Assembly: GCA_017505675.1 (NCBI GenBank)
Contig: JAFVOV010000042.1
Location: 1-6,854, forward strand
DNA: 6,854 nt
Direction: 5' to 3'
Origin: Clostridia bacterium
GTDB lineage: Bacteria; Bacillota; Clostridia; Christensenellales; Borkfalkiaceae
Below the pieces are notes generated by a model. It ran no database searches. It was not told the origin of the DNA and was given only the letters and a program-made list of their open reading frames with translations. The stretch's first letter is position 1, and each line of letters opens with the position of its first letter. Both the position numbers and the translations under genes were made by a program. Shown piece after piece: positions 1 to 6,795 of this stretch.

Positions 1-870
1 GATAAGGATAGGGTTGCAATAATCGATGCACCTGACGTTATTACTTGCGAAGAAGAACCAACGGTTGCCGTTAGAAGAAAACCAGATAGTTCCATTTGCG
101 TAGCGTTTAAAGAACTTAAAGAAAACCCGGAAGCCGGCGCTTTCGTTTCCGCTGGTTCAACGGGCGCGGTGTTAGTTGGCGCAACCCTTAAACTCGGTAG
201 AATAAAAGGTGTTAATCGCCCCGCGCTTTGCCCGATTATGCCAACCGCTATAAACGGAAAACAAGTCGTTTTATTAGACTCTGGCGCAAACGCTGACTGC
301 AAGTGCATCAATTTAGTGCAGTTTGCCGTTATGGGCGCTGTATATGCTGAAGCGCTTGGCGTTAAAGAGCCGAAAGTTGCGTTACTTTCAAACGGCACGG
401 AAGATGAAAAGGGGAATATGCTCAATCACGAAGCCTTCCCGATACTTAAAAGCCTTAAAGGCATAAACTTCGTCGGTAACGTTGAAGCGCGTGAGATTTT
501 ATCGGGTGATTATGACGTTATCGTTGCGGATGGTTTTAGCGGAAACGTTGCCGTTAAAGCGATAGAAGGCGGTATTAAAACCTTGCTTAAACTTATGAAG
601 CAAGGCATTTATTCTTCTTTATCTGGTAAAATTGGCGGAATGTTCCTTAAAAAGACATTTAAAGAACTTTCTTCTAAACTTGATTATAATAATCACGGTG
701 GCGCGCTTTTCTTGGGCGTAAATAAGCCTGTTATTAAAGCGCACGGCTCGTCAAAGCGCGAAGCGTTTAAGGCTGCCGTTCTTCAGGCGGCAAAATATTC
801 TAAATTTGATATTTCCGCGCAGATTACCGCTAAACTTGAAAGCGCAATTCCAACGGAAGGTAACGCATAA
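1..870 (+). CDS. plsX: Phosphate acyltransferase PlsX (5' end missing)
   Basis: PlsX converts acyl-ACP and phosphate to acyl-phosphate, which PlsY uses to acylate glycerol-3-phosphate; it is a peripheral membrane enzyme at the start of phospholipid synthesis. The frame is open from base 1 and 289 codons are visible before the TAA at 868-870. The family is about 330 residues long, so roughly 40-50 N-terminal residues lie upstream. Family motifs in order are SAGSTGA (about 148-168), LLDSGANADCK (about 271-303), LSNGTEDEKGN (about 388-418) and VADGFSGNVAVK (about 523-558), followed by the usual C-terminal block with NNHGGALFLGV. A GTG at 169 falls inside the conserved SAGSTGA region and is an internal Val codon, not the start. 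The stop overlaps the rnc start by one base (TAATG), which suggests translational coupling. No acpP lies between it and rnc. Confidence 0.96.
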   Translation, partial: DKDRVAIIDAPDVITCEEEPTVAVRRKPDSSICVAFKELKENPEAGAFVSAGSTGAVLVGATLKLGRIKGVNRPALCPIMPTAINGKQVVLLDSGANADCKCINLVQFAVMGAVYAEALGVKEPKVALLSNGTEDEKGNMLNHEAFPILKSLKGINFVGNVEAREILSGDYDVIVADGFSGNVAVKAIEGGIKTLLKLMKQGIYSSLSGKIGGMFLKKTFKELSSKLDYNNHGGALFLGVNKPVIKAHGSSKREAFKAAVLQAAKYSKFDISAQITAKLESAIPTEGNA

Positions 871-1586
871 TGCGTATTTTTGATATCGGCGCTTGTGAAG
901 AACGGATAGGGTATAGTTTTAAAGATAAAATGCTTTTAAGAAAGTGTTTTACTCACACGTCTTATGCGTACGAACACGGCGAAGAAGATAACGAACTGTT
1001 AGAGTTTTTCGGGGATTCAATAATGGAATTCGTAGTGACCGAATATCTTTTTAAGAACTCTTACGGTGACGAAGGTAAATTAACCAAAAAAAGAGCGGAA
1101 ATCGTCAGTAAAGAACCTCTTTTAAAAATGGTTAAAATTATGGGGCTTATGGATTTCGTGCTACTTGGGCACGGGTTAGAAAAGTCCTTAAATAGAGATG
1201 AAAAACTTTTTTCAAGCATATACGAAGCGTTAGTTGCCGGGATATATCTTGACGGCGGAATAACCGCTGCTAAAAAGTTTATAAAAAACACGCTTATAGC
1301 GGAATTTGAGAAAAAAGAAGAAAATGCAAAAAAGCGTGGCGCGGTTAAAAAAAGCGACTCAAAAAGTCGCTTGCAAGAATACGTGCAAAAAAATAAATTA
1401 GGTAGCGTCGGGTACGAAACTTTATGGAAAAAAGGCCCCGACCATCTGCCGGAATTCCGCGTTGCAGCGCTTCTTAACGGAACGCGTATTGCGGAAGGCG
1501 AAGCGGGCAGTAAAAAGGCGGCTGAAGCAGCGGCTGCAGAAAGCGCGCTTGCCAAAATAATGAAACAGGGTGGTAGAATTAAGTGA
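870..1586 (+). CDS. rnc: Ribonuclease III
   Basis: RNase III is a dimeric cytoplasmic endonuclease that cuts double-stranded RNA, including rRNA precursors and structured mRNAs. The 238-residue length is typical. Residues about 5-150 are the catalytic domain, with the signature N41-E42-L-L-E45-F-F-G48-D49-S50. Residues about 163-232 are a double-stranded-RNA-binding domain (SRLQEYVQ, GPDHLPEFRV, then the GSKKAAEAAAAESAL helix). A site GGAAGG at 855-860 lies 9 bases before the ATG and supports this start. The ATG shares its first base with the plsX stop, and the TGA stop lies inside the smc GTGA start. One oddity: in the second metal-binding motif, usually D-x-x-E (E. coli D114 and E117), the sequence reads S116-I-Y-E119. 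The first ligand is therefore Ser, while E42, E45, D49 and E119 are kept. The rest of the protein looks intact, so I treat it as an active RNase III with an unusual site. Confidence 0.96.
   Translation: MRIFDIGACEERIGYSFKDKMLLRKCFTHTSYAYEHGEEDNELLEFFGDSIMEFVVTEYLFKNSYGDEGKLTKKRAEIVSKEPLLKMVKIMGLMDFVLLGHGLEKSLNRDEKLFSSIYEALVAGIYLDGGITAAKKFIKNTLIAEFEKKEENAKKRGAVKKSDSKSRLQEYVQKNKLGSVGYETLWKKGPDHLPEFRVAALLNGTRIAEGEAGSKKAAEAAAAESALAKIMKQGGRIK
1347..1372 (-). terminator. Antisense terminator-like hairpin inside rnc
   Basis: AAGCGACT (1352-1359) and AGTCGCTT (1365-1372) form a perfect 8-bp stem around the 5-base loop CAAAA. Seven A's at 1347-1353 precede and slightly enter the stem. Read on the - strand, this is a hairpin followed by seven T's, the form of an intrinsic terminator. 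It lies in the codons linking the catalytic domain to the RNA-binding domain of RNase III, where protein constraint is low. Its function is inferred from shape only. It could instead be an mRNA hairpin or chance. Confidence 0.35.
1567..1585 (+). promoter_or_regulatory. Ribosome binding site and GTG start of smc
   Basis: AGGGTGG (1567-1573) lies 9 bases before GTG 1583-1585. The GTG gives MNFEKVELYGFKSFADK, which matches the conserved SMC N-terminus. The next Met is residue 61, beyond the Walker A motif, so GTG is the only sensible start. The start overlaps the rnc stop as GTGA. Confidence 0.75.
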
Positions 1587-4500
1587 ACTTTGAAAAAGTG
1601 GAACTTTACGGATTTAAATCTTTCGCGGATAAAGCGGAAATCAAGTTTGGCGACGGTATAACTTGTATCGTTGGGCCTAACGGTTGCGGTAAAAGTAACG
1701 TTGCAGACGCTATCCGTTGGGTGCTTGGTGAGCAGTCTGCAAAATCGCTACGTGGTTCAAGCATGCAAGACGTTATTTTTAGCGGAACGCAGGGTAGAAA
1801 ATCTCTTTCTTACTGCGAAGTTTCGCTATTTTTCGATAACTCAAGCAGAATGTTCAGTATCGACTATAATGAAGTTATAATAACCCGTAAACTTTTTAGA
1901 AGCGGTGAAAGTGAATATTACATAAATAAGCAACCTGCAAGGCTACGCGATATCGTGGAACTTTTACACGAATGCGGTATCGGTAAAGAAGGTTATACTA
2001 TTATCGGGCAAGGTAAAGTTGAAGAAATTATGTCTGCTAAACCTGAAGACCGCCGTATGATTTTTGAAGAAGCCACGGGTATTGCTAAATTTAAGACTAG
2101 AAAAAACGAGTCGGAAAGAAAGTTAGAGCGTACTCACGAAAACTTGGTTAGATATATTGATATTTTAACGGAAATTGAAAATCAATTAGGTCCGTTAGAG
2201 CGCCAAGCGGAAAAGGCAAAAGAGTTTAACGCGCTTTCAGAAGAACTTAAATTCCACGAATTAAACACTTATATTGCTAAAGTTGACGGCGTTGAAACTG
2301 CTAAAAATAAAATTAACACCCGCATTAAAGGTATTGACGAACAAAGCGCTTTAAGAAGTAGTGAATTTGCCGCTGCTCAAGCGGAATACGATAAAATCTT
2401 TTCGGATATTAGCGAAGCGGATAAGCGCTTAAAAGACCTTAACGACGAACTTTTAGAAAAGCGCGTCGGTATGGAAAAATCTTCTGGCGCGAAACAACTT
2501 TACGAACAAAAAATTTCTTATCTTTTAAGCCAAATAGAACGTGCGGAAAAGGAAATTGAAAACAATAAATCTTTAATTGAAGATTGTAAAACTTCTTTTT
2601 CGCTCAACACGAAGGAACTTAATAACGCAGAAGGCGTGTTGAAAAGTTTACAGTCTAAAGCGGAAGAACTTTCAAAGCGTTTGCTTTTAGTTACTGAAAA
2701 AATTGCGCTCGGTGAAGAACTTGCAGACGCGAACAGAAAAAAGATTATAGAATCTATTGAATCGCTTTCCGATATTAAATTAAATACCGGAACTATGTCT
2801 ATAGAGAAAAATAATTTGAGTGATAAACTTAACGAACTTACCGCTAAACTTGACGAACTTTCGGTTAAGCGTGAAGGGTTGTTTAATGAAAAAGAACGCG
2901 CGGATAAAAATATTGACGAACTTGACCGCGCCGTTTACGACCTTAAAAACCAAATTGATGAAAAAGAAAACGAAGTAAGAAACTGTAATGAAGAAGTCGC
3001 AAAAGCAGACAACACCATTTACACTTTGAACTCCGCTGTTACCACTTTGGTTGCTAAAGATAATTTCTATAAAGCGTTGAAAGATAATTACGACGGCTAC
3101 GCTCCGTCCGTTAAAAATCTTTTAAATAAGGCTAAAAACAACGGTGAATTAAAGCGCAGAATAAAAGGGGTAGTAGCAGAAATAATAAAGAGTGATAAAA
3201 AATATGATATTGCTCTTGAAACGGCGCTTGCCGCTGTGGCGCAAAACGTTGTTACGGCTAACCCTGACGACGCTAAATATTTAATCGAATACTTAAAAGT
3301 AAATAAGTTAGGTAGAATTACTTTCTTACCTATAACTAGCGTTAAACCAAGAGAGCAGTCGCCTTCGGTTACCGCGGCTCTTAAAGAACCGGGCGCGCTT
3401 GGCGTTGCAAATAAATTAGTCACTTACGACGTTCAATTTGAAAGCGTTATTTCTAACCTTTTGGGGAATACTTTAATAGTAGACACTTTGCAAAACGCAA
3501 CGCGCATTGCCGATAAATACCGTTTCGCATTTAAGATGGTTACTTTAGATGGTGACGTGTTTACAACTCAAGGCGCAATGACTGGTGGTTCAAGAAGAAC
3601 TGATACCGTAGGTATTCTTTCAAGCGACAGAAAGATTGAAGATAACGCGCTTGAACTTGACAAAAAACGCGCGGAGATGGATAAGGTTAAAGAACACAAG
3701 TCCGAACTTGAAGTTAAACGCGATAAGGCGCTTGACGAACTTTCATTGCTCAATGACCTTTATAATGGTAAACGCCAACAAATTCTAGTTGAGCGTGAAA
3801 AGCAAGCGGTTGCAGAACGCGCGCTTATTGAAGTTGGGCGTGAGATAGAGAGCGCAACCGATTTGATTGAAGACGTTAAGGCAAGAATTATTAAACTTGA
3901 CGCCGATTTTGAAACTGTAAAAAGTGGCGGTAAAAAACTTGAAGCGGATAGGCAAAGCGCCACCCAAAACGCTGATAAACAACAGGCGGAACACGACGGG
4001 CTTAAAAAAGAGCGCGACACTCTTGCTGAAGAAGGCACGGCAATTCAAGTTCAAATTACGGAACTTAAAGGCAAAATTTCTTCTTTCGTTTCTGAAAACG
4101 AACGCCTTAAAAACATTATTTCCGAAACGGAAAAAACTAATGAAAATTTAGTTGAAAGTAACGAAGGCGCGGCTGCAATTATCGAGCAGTTAAGGTTAGA
4201 CCAAGAAAAAGTTGCTTTAAGTAAAGAAGAACAAGATTATATTAACGGCATACGCGATAAAATTGAAAATATTGAATCTTATAAAACTGATTTAAGGGAA
4301 AGGCTTAATAAAAACGACGAAAAGAAACAATATTTAACTAACGCTTTAACCGAACTTTCAGAAAAGAAACACGCTGAAGAAATCGCTTTAGCGAAAATAG
4401 ATTCCGATTTAGAGTATTTGCAACAAAGCATTTGGGAAGATTATCAAGAAACTTACGAAACTGCCGTTAAAGTGCGCGCGGAAGATTATGACGCTGCTCA

Positions 4501-5179
4501 CGGCGAGTCTGAAATTAACAGAATTAGAAAGAAACGTTCTTCGCTCGGCGCTATTAACGCTACCGCTATTGACGATTGCAAAGCGCTTAAAGAACGTTAT
4601 GACGAAATGATAACCCAAAAAGAAGACTTGGAAAAAGCAGAACAAGACTTAAAAGAAGCCATTGATAAAATCAAGGGCGAAATGCTTACTCAATTCGACG
4701 CAGGCTTTACAACAATAAACGAAAACTTCCAAAGAATATTCAAAGAACTTTTCGGCGGTGGTAGAGCAATGCTTCAAATGGATTATTCTACGGTAGAAGA
4801 TAAACTTGAAGCAGGCGTAGAAATCGTTGCTGAACCGCCGGGAAAGAAACTACAAAAACTTTCACTTTTATCCGGTGGCGAAAAGGCGCTTACCGCGATT
4901 GCAATACTGTTCTCAATATTAAAACTCCGTCCTATGCCGTTCTGCGTGCTTGACGAAATTGAAGCGGCGCTAGACGAAGCCAACGTTGATAGGTTTGCAA
5001 GGTACTTAAAGAAATTTAGCCAAGAAACGCAGTTTATTGTTATAACGCACAGAAAACCGACTATGGAACTTGCAGACGCGCTTTTCGGTGTTACTATGCA
5101 AGAAAAAGGCGTTTCAAAAATGGTTTCAGTTAAACTTTCTGACGTTGCTGAAATTACAGGCGACCAAACATTAGCGTAA
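1583..5179 (+). CDS. smc: Chromosome segregation ATPase SMC
   Basis: SMC is the ATPase of the bacterial condensin, which with ScpA and ScpB extrudes DNA loops and helps separate sister chromosomes. The 1198-residue length is normal for bacterial SMC. The N-terminal head has Walker A G31-PNGCGK37-S38, an R-loop at LRG 56-58 and a Q-loop at GQGKV (Q143). A charged, heptad-like coiled coil runs from about 170 to 500. The hinge starts at YDGYAP (503) and ends near TGGS (667-670). The second coiled coil returns through about 680-1035 and includes the conserved LGAIN at 988-992. The C-terminal head has the ABC signature LSGGEK (1096-1101), Walker B ending LDE (D1124, E1125) and a D-loop around D1131, followed by the ITHRK switch region. 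All ATPase residues are present and no frameshift is seen. Neither scpA nor scpB is in the window. It sits between rnc and ftsY, its usual place in Bacillota. Confidence 0.98.
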   Translation: MNFEKVELYGFKSFADKAEIKFGDGITCIVGPNGCGKSNVADAIRWVLGEQSAKSLRGSSMQDVIFSGTQGRKSLSYCEVSLFFDNSSRMFSIDYNEVIITRKLFRSGESEYYINKQPARLRDIVELLHECGIGKEGYTIIGQGKVEEIMSAKPEDRRMIFEEATGIAKFKTRKNESERKLERTHENLVRYIDILTEIENQLGPLERQAEKAKEFNALSEELKFHELNTYIAKVDGVETAKNKINTRIKGIDEQSALRSSEFAAAQAEYDKIFSDISEADKRLKDLNDELLEKRVGMEKSSGAKQLYEQKISYLLSQIERAEKEIENNKSLIEDCKTSFSLNTKELNNAEGVLKSLQSKAEELSKRLLLVTEKIALGEELADANRKKIIESIESLSDIKLNTGTMSIEKNNLSDKLNELTAKLDELSVKREGLFNEKERADKNIDELDRAVYDLKNQIDEKENEVRNCNEEVAKADNTIYTLNSAVTTLVAKDNFYKALKDNYDGYAPSVKNLLNKAKNNGELKRRIKGVVAEIIKSDKKYDIALETALAAVAQNVVTANPDDAKYLIEYLKVNKLGRITFLPITSVKPREQSPSVTAALKEPGALGVANKLVTYDVQFESVISNLLGNTLIVDTLQNATRIADKYRFAFKMVTLDGDVFTTQGAMTGGSRRTDTVGILSSDRKIEDNALELDKKRAEMDKVKEHKSELEVKRDKALDELSLLNDLYNGKRQQILVEREKQAVAERALIEVGREIESATDLIEDVKARIIKLDADFETVKSGGKKLEADRQSATQNADKQQAEHDGLKKERDTLAEEGTAIQVQITELKGKISSFVSENERLKNIISETEKTNENLVESNEGAAAIIEQLRLDQEKVALSKEEQDYINGIRDKIENIESYKTDLRERLNKNDEKKQYLTNALTELSEKKHAEEIALAKIDSDLEYLQQSIWEDYQETYETAVKVRAEDYDAAHGESEINRIRKKRSSLGAINATAIDDCKALKERYDEMITQKEDLEKAEQDLKEAIDKIKGEMLTQFDAGFTTINENFQRIFKELFGGGRAMLQMDYSTVEDKLEAGVEIVAEPPGKKLQKLSLLSGGEKALTAIAILFSILKLRPMPFCVLDEIEAALDEANVDRFARYLKKFSQETQFIVITHRKPTMELADALFGVTMQEKGVSKMVSVKLSDVAEITGDQTLA

Positions 5180-5195
5180 TTAAAGGACTTATTTT

Positions 5196-6092
5196 ATGGG
5201 ATTATTCAGTAAATTAAAAGCCGTTTTAACAAAAACGCGTGACGGAATATCAAAAAAACTTACCGAACTTTTTGCAAAAAACAAACTTGGTGAAGAATTT
5301 TACGAAGAACTTGAAGATATTTTGATTTCCGCAGACGTATCCGTTAAAACAACTATGGAAATAGTTGACGAAATCCGCGATACTGCTATAAAAGAAAAGT
5401 GTAAAGATAAAGAATACGTTATATCTTTATTGAAAAAAGAACTTTTTGAAACGCTTGACTATGCGGAAAAACTTGAAGTTAAATCACCTGCGGTCATAAT
5501 GGTTGTGGGGGTAAACGGCGTAGGCAAAACCACCACTATAGGTAAACTTGCAAATAAGTTCGTTAAAGAAAAAAAGAGCGTTACCATTGCTGCGGCAGAT
5601 ACTTTCCGCGCGGCTGCATCAGACCAACTTTCCGTTTGGGCTGATAGGGCAAAGGTTAGAATAATTAAACACTCTGAAGGCGCTGACGCGTCCGCCGTGG
5701 TGTTTGATGCTATAGGCTCTGCAAAAGCAAAAAATACTGACGTTTTGATTATTGATACCGCTGGCAGACTTCACGTAAAAAGCAACCTTATGGAAGAATT
5801 AAAAAAGATGGATAGGGTGGTTAAGCGTGAATTCCCAGACGCAAATTATTATAAGTTAATTGCTTTAGACGCTACAACGGGGCAGAACGCTTATAACCAA
5901 GTTGAAGTGTTTAACGAAGCAATAGGTATTGACGGAATAATTTTAACCAAACTTGACGGTACTGCTAAAGGCGGGTTTATAGTTTCGCTTTCTTACGAGT
6001 TGGAAGTTCCTGTATGCTACGTTGGAACGGGCGAAAAACTTGAAGATATTGAAGATTTTGATGCTCAAGATTTCGTTGACAGTATGTTTTAA
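5196..6092 (+). CDS. ftsY: Signal recognition particle receptor FtsY
   Basis: FtsY is the membrane-associated GTPase that docks SRP (Ffh plus RNA) carrying ribosomes and passes them to the SecYEG channel. The protein has 298 residues, essentially the NG core alone. It starts with MGLFSKLKAVLTKTRDGISK, the amphipathic helix used for lipid contact, and lacks the long acidic A domain of E. coli FtsY. The N domain spans about 20-95. The GTPase motifs are G1 GVNGVGKTT (105-113), the insertion motif DTFRAAA (135-141), G3 DTAGRL (187-192) and G4 TKLD (251-254), followed by GTAKGG. The C-terminus has the usual GEKLEDIEDFDAQDFVDSMF form. AAAGGA (5182-5187) lies 8 bases before the ATG. It begins 16 bases after the smc stop and ends the operon at a strong terminator. 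The closest paralogue, Ffh, is excluded because there is no methionine-rich M domain and the C-terminus is FtsY-like. Confidence 0.98.
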   Translation: MGLFSKLKAVLTKTRDGISKKLTELFAKNKLGEEFYEELEDILISADVSVKTTMEIVDEIRDTAIKEKCKDKEYVISLLKKELFETLDYAEKLEVKSPAVIMVVGVNGVGKTTTIGKLANKFVKEKKSVTIAAADTFRAAASDQLSVWADRAKVRIIKHSEGADASAVVFDAIGSAKAKNTDVLIIDTAGRLHVKSNLMEELKKMDRVVKREFPDANYYKLIALDATTGQNAYNQVEVFNEAIGIDGIILTKLDGTAKGGFIVSLSYELEVPVCYVGTGEKLEDIEDFDAQDFVDSMF

Positions 6093-6095
6093 TAG

Positions 6096-6128
6096 AAAAA
6101 GTGATTACGAAACCGTAATCACTTTTTT
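6096..6128. terminator. Bidirectional intrinsic terminator between ftsY and the XRE gene
   Basis: GTGATTACG (6101-6109) pairs perfectly with CGTAATCAC (6114-6122) around the 4-base loop AAAC. Five A's at 6096-6100 precede the stem and six T's at 6123-6128 follow it, so the stem can extend by A-T pairs and acts in either direction. It begins 4 bases after the ftsY stop. It also overlaps the last bases of the convergent XRE gene, whose stop codon occupies 6127-6129. It should end the plsX-rnc-smc-ftsY transcript and the XRE transcript. Confidence 0.9.
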
Positions 6129-6336
6129 AATATTCTTTTATTCCTAATAAGTAATCTGCGCTGACCTTAAAAATTTCAGTCAATTTAACTATCATTACAG
6201 CATCTGGAAGGGTTGCACCACGCTCCCATTTGCTTACGCACGACTGCTTAACGTTGCATAAATCTGCAAGTTCTTTTTGGGTAATTTTGTTTTCAATTCT
6301 TAAATCTTTAATTTTTTCACTAATTAAGCATACCAT
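6127..6336 (-). CDS. Small XRE/Cro-family helix-turn-helix repressor
   Basis: This 69-residue protein is essentially a single XRE-type DNA-binding domain (residues about 8-65), with no ligand, protease or dimerisation domain added. The pattern is clear: LRIENKITQKELADLCNV (12-29), then the recognition helix region QSCVSKWERG (31-40), then TLPDAVMIVKLTEIFKVSADYLLG, the usual helix 4-5 and YLLG ending. It is convergent with ftsY and divergent from a lipoprotein gene. Three matching inverted repeats in the divergent region are its likely operators, including one at its own promoter, so it probably represses itself and the lipoprotein gene. No Shine-Dalgarno site precedes the ATG at 6336-6334, and a perfect -10 box ends only 6 bases upstream, which suggests a leaderless mRNA. 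Regulator class is confident; target and signal are inference. Confidence 0.9.
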   Translation of the reverse strand: MVCLISEKIKDLRIENKITQKELADLCNVKQSCVSKWERGATLPDAVMIVKLTEIFKVSADYLLGIKEY

Positions 6337-6342
6337 ATAAAA

Positions 6343-6348
6343 ATTATA
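6343..6348 (-). promoter_or_regulatory. -10 box of the XRE repressor gene
   Basis: On the - strand these bases read TATAAT, a perfect -10 consensus, ending 6 bases before the ATG. No good -35 box is found 16-18 bases upstream; the nearest TTGAAT is 20 bases away. The start of transcription would fall on or next to the ATG. The operator at 6347-6363 covers part of this box. Confidence 0.55.
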
Positions 6349-6363
6349 GTCTTAAAAGGAATA
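6347..6363. promoter_or_regulatory. Operator O1 (17-bp inverted repeat, near the repressor promoter)
   Basis: TAGTCTTAAAAGGAATA has the form TAGTC-N7-GAATA, one base away from perfect outer arms (GACTA expected). Its left arm TAGTCTT is identical to that of O2. It overlaps the -10 box of the XRE gene by two bases and extends upstream of it, a position suited to self-repression. It is the weakest of the three sites. Confidence 0.55.
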
Positions 6364-6375
6364 TTATTATTCAAA

Positions 6376-6392
6376 TAGTCTTGACAAGACTA
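6376..6392. promoter_or_regulatory. Operator O2 (perfect palindrome over the lipoprotein -35 box)
   Basis: TAGTCTTG and CAAGACTA are perfect reverse complements around a single central A, giving a 17-bp palindrome. The central bases include the TTGACA box of the lipoprotein promoter, so a bound protein would block RNA polymerase. Arm centres are about 12 bp apart, close to one DNA turn, as expected for a dimeric helix-turn-helix protein. Confidence 0.8.
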
Positions 6393-6409
6393 AAAAATTT
6401 TGATACAAT
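6381..6409 (+). promoter_or_regulatory. Sigma-70/SigA-type promoter of the lipoprotein gene
   Basis: TTGACA (6381-6386) is a perfect -35 box. TACAAT (6404-6409) is a -10 box with one mismatch, the spacer is exactly 17 bases, and TG at 6401-6402 adds an extended -10. Transcription should begin near 6416, inside operator O3. Such a strong basal promoter with operators on its -35 box and start fits a gene that is normally kept off by a repressor. Confidence 0.88.
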
Positions 6410-6410
6410 A

Positions 6411-6427
6411 TAGTCCAAATAAGACTA
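6411..6427. promoter_or_regulatory. Operator O3 (inverted repeat over the lipoprotein transcription start)
   Basis: TAGTCCAAATAAGACTA has perfect outer arms TAGTC and GACTA with the same 7-base gap as O2, and its right arm AAGACTA is identical to that of O2. It covers the predicted start of transcription. Its centre is 35 bases from that of O2, and O2 is 29 bases from O1. Confidence 0.75.
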
Positions 6428-6441
6428 AAGGTGAAATTATG
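6427..6441 (+). promoter_or_regulatory. Ribosome binding site deciding the lipoprotein start
   Basis: AAAGGTG (6427-6433) lies 5 bases before ATG 6439-6441. This start gives a clean lipoprotein signal peptide. An in-frame TTG at 6400 would lie between the promoter boxes, upstream of the predicted transcript start, and is excluded. Confidence 0.8.
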
Positions 6442-6795
6442 AAAAACTGCAAAATATTTATATGTTTTTTAATTTTAATAGCATTGTCTCTTTCAGGGTG
6501 CTTTTTTGATAATCTCAAAAATGATAGTGATAACAATAAGGGAACAAGTACTTCTTATACTACGGGGATTAGTACTAGTGATTACTCGTTATCTGATGAT
6601 AATCCGAGTTATAACGTGTTGAAACTTACTATAATACCGAAAATTGACATAGATGATTTCGTTATAAATATGGAATTAACAGATGCAGAACAAAACGTTT
6701 TGGGTATTGATATAGCAAAAAAAGATAAAGTTAATAAAAATGAAAAGTATGAATTTATATTTGATGCCAACACTACTTTATCTGCAAATAAATAA
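6439..6795 (+). CDS. Small secreted lipoprotein, possibly truncated by a stop codon
   Basis: I do not recognise a named family with confidence. The 118-residue product starts MKNCKIFICFLILIALSLSGC: a positive start, a hydrophobic core (6-18) and the lipobox L18-S19-G20-C21. It should therefore be lipid-anchored at C21 on the outer face of the membrane. Residues 22 to about 55 are a Ser/Thr/Asp/Asn-rich linker. Residues about 57-112 look like beta strands (LKLTIIPKID, FVINMELTDAEQNVLGID, KNEKYEFIFDA). They faintly resemble the FxLYD-type beta-sandwich found in small Gram-positive lipoproteins; this is a guess from pattern. The TAA at 6793-6795 comes right after the FIFDANTTLSANK segment, and the same frame continues open to the window end, so the gene may be interrupted. 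It has its own promoter under three operator sites and is divergent from the XRE repressor. Base composition is more AT-rich than the ftsY operon, which suggests acquired DNA. Confidence 0.75.
   Translation: MKNCKIFICFLILIALSLSGCFFDNLKNDSDNNKGTSTSYTTGISTSDYSLSDDNPSYNVLKLTIIPKIDIDDFVINMELTDAEQNVLGIDIAKKDKVNKNEKYEFIFDANTTLSANK

Noticed and set aside
169..870. GTG at 169 as the start of PlsX
   Set aside because: The frame is open back to base 1, and the upstream codons encode conserved PlsX sequence, including the start of SAGSTGA; the true start is outside the window.
1061..1555. 164-codon open frame on the - strand inside rnc
   Set aside because: It lies wholly opposite a well-conserved RNase III gene, its Ser/Ala/Phe-rich product has no recognisable domain, and it is explained by the codon bias of the sense gene.
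2200..3050. Repeated GAACTT, CTTGAC and GCGGAA-like strings in smc as a DNA repeat array
   Set aside because: They are spaced irregularly and encode Glu-Leu, Leu-Asp and Ala-Glu pairs, as expected from a coiled coil with biased codons.
3097..4054. Several - strand open frames opposite smc
   Set aside because: Their Ser/Leu/Phe-rich products mirror the Glu/Lys-rich coiled-coil codons of SMC; no ribosome sites or motifs support them.
3924..4151. Lys/Leu-rich + strand frame inside smc
   Set aside because: It is an out-of-frame reading of the second SMC coiled coil, which is intact across this stretch.
6400..6438. TTG at 6400 as the lipoprotein start
   Set aside because: It lies between the -35 and -10 boxes of the gene's own promoter and would put a charged extension before the signal peptide; ATG 6439 has a good ribosome site.
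6127..6795. XRE gene and lipoprotein as a toxin-antitoxin pair
   Set aside because: The genes are divergent rather than co-transcribed, and the lipoprotein is exported with no toxin-like domain; a repressor-target pair fits better.
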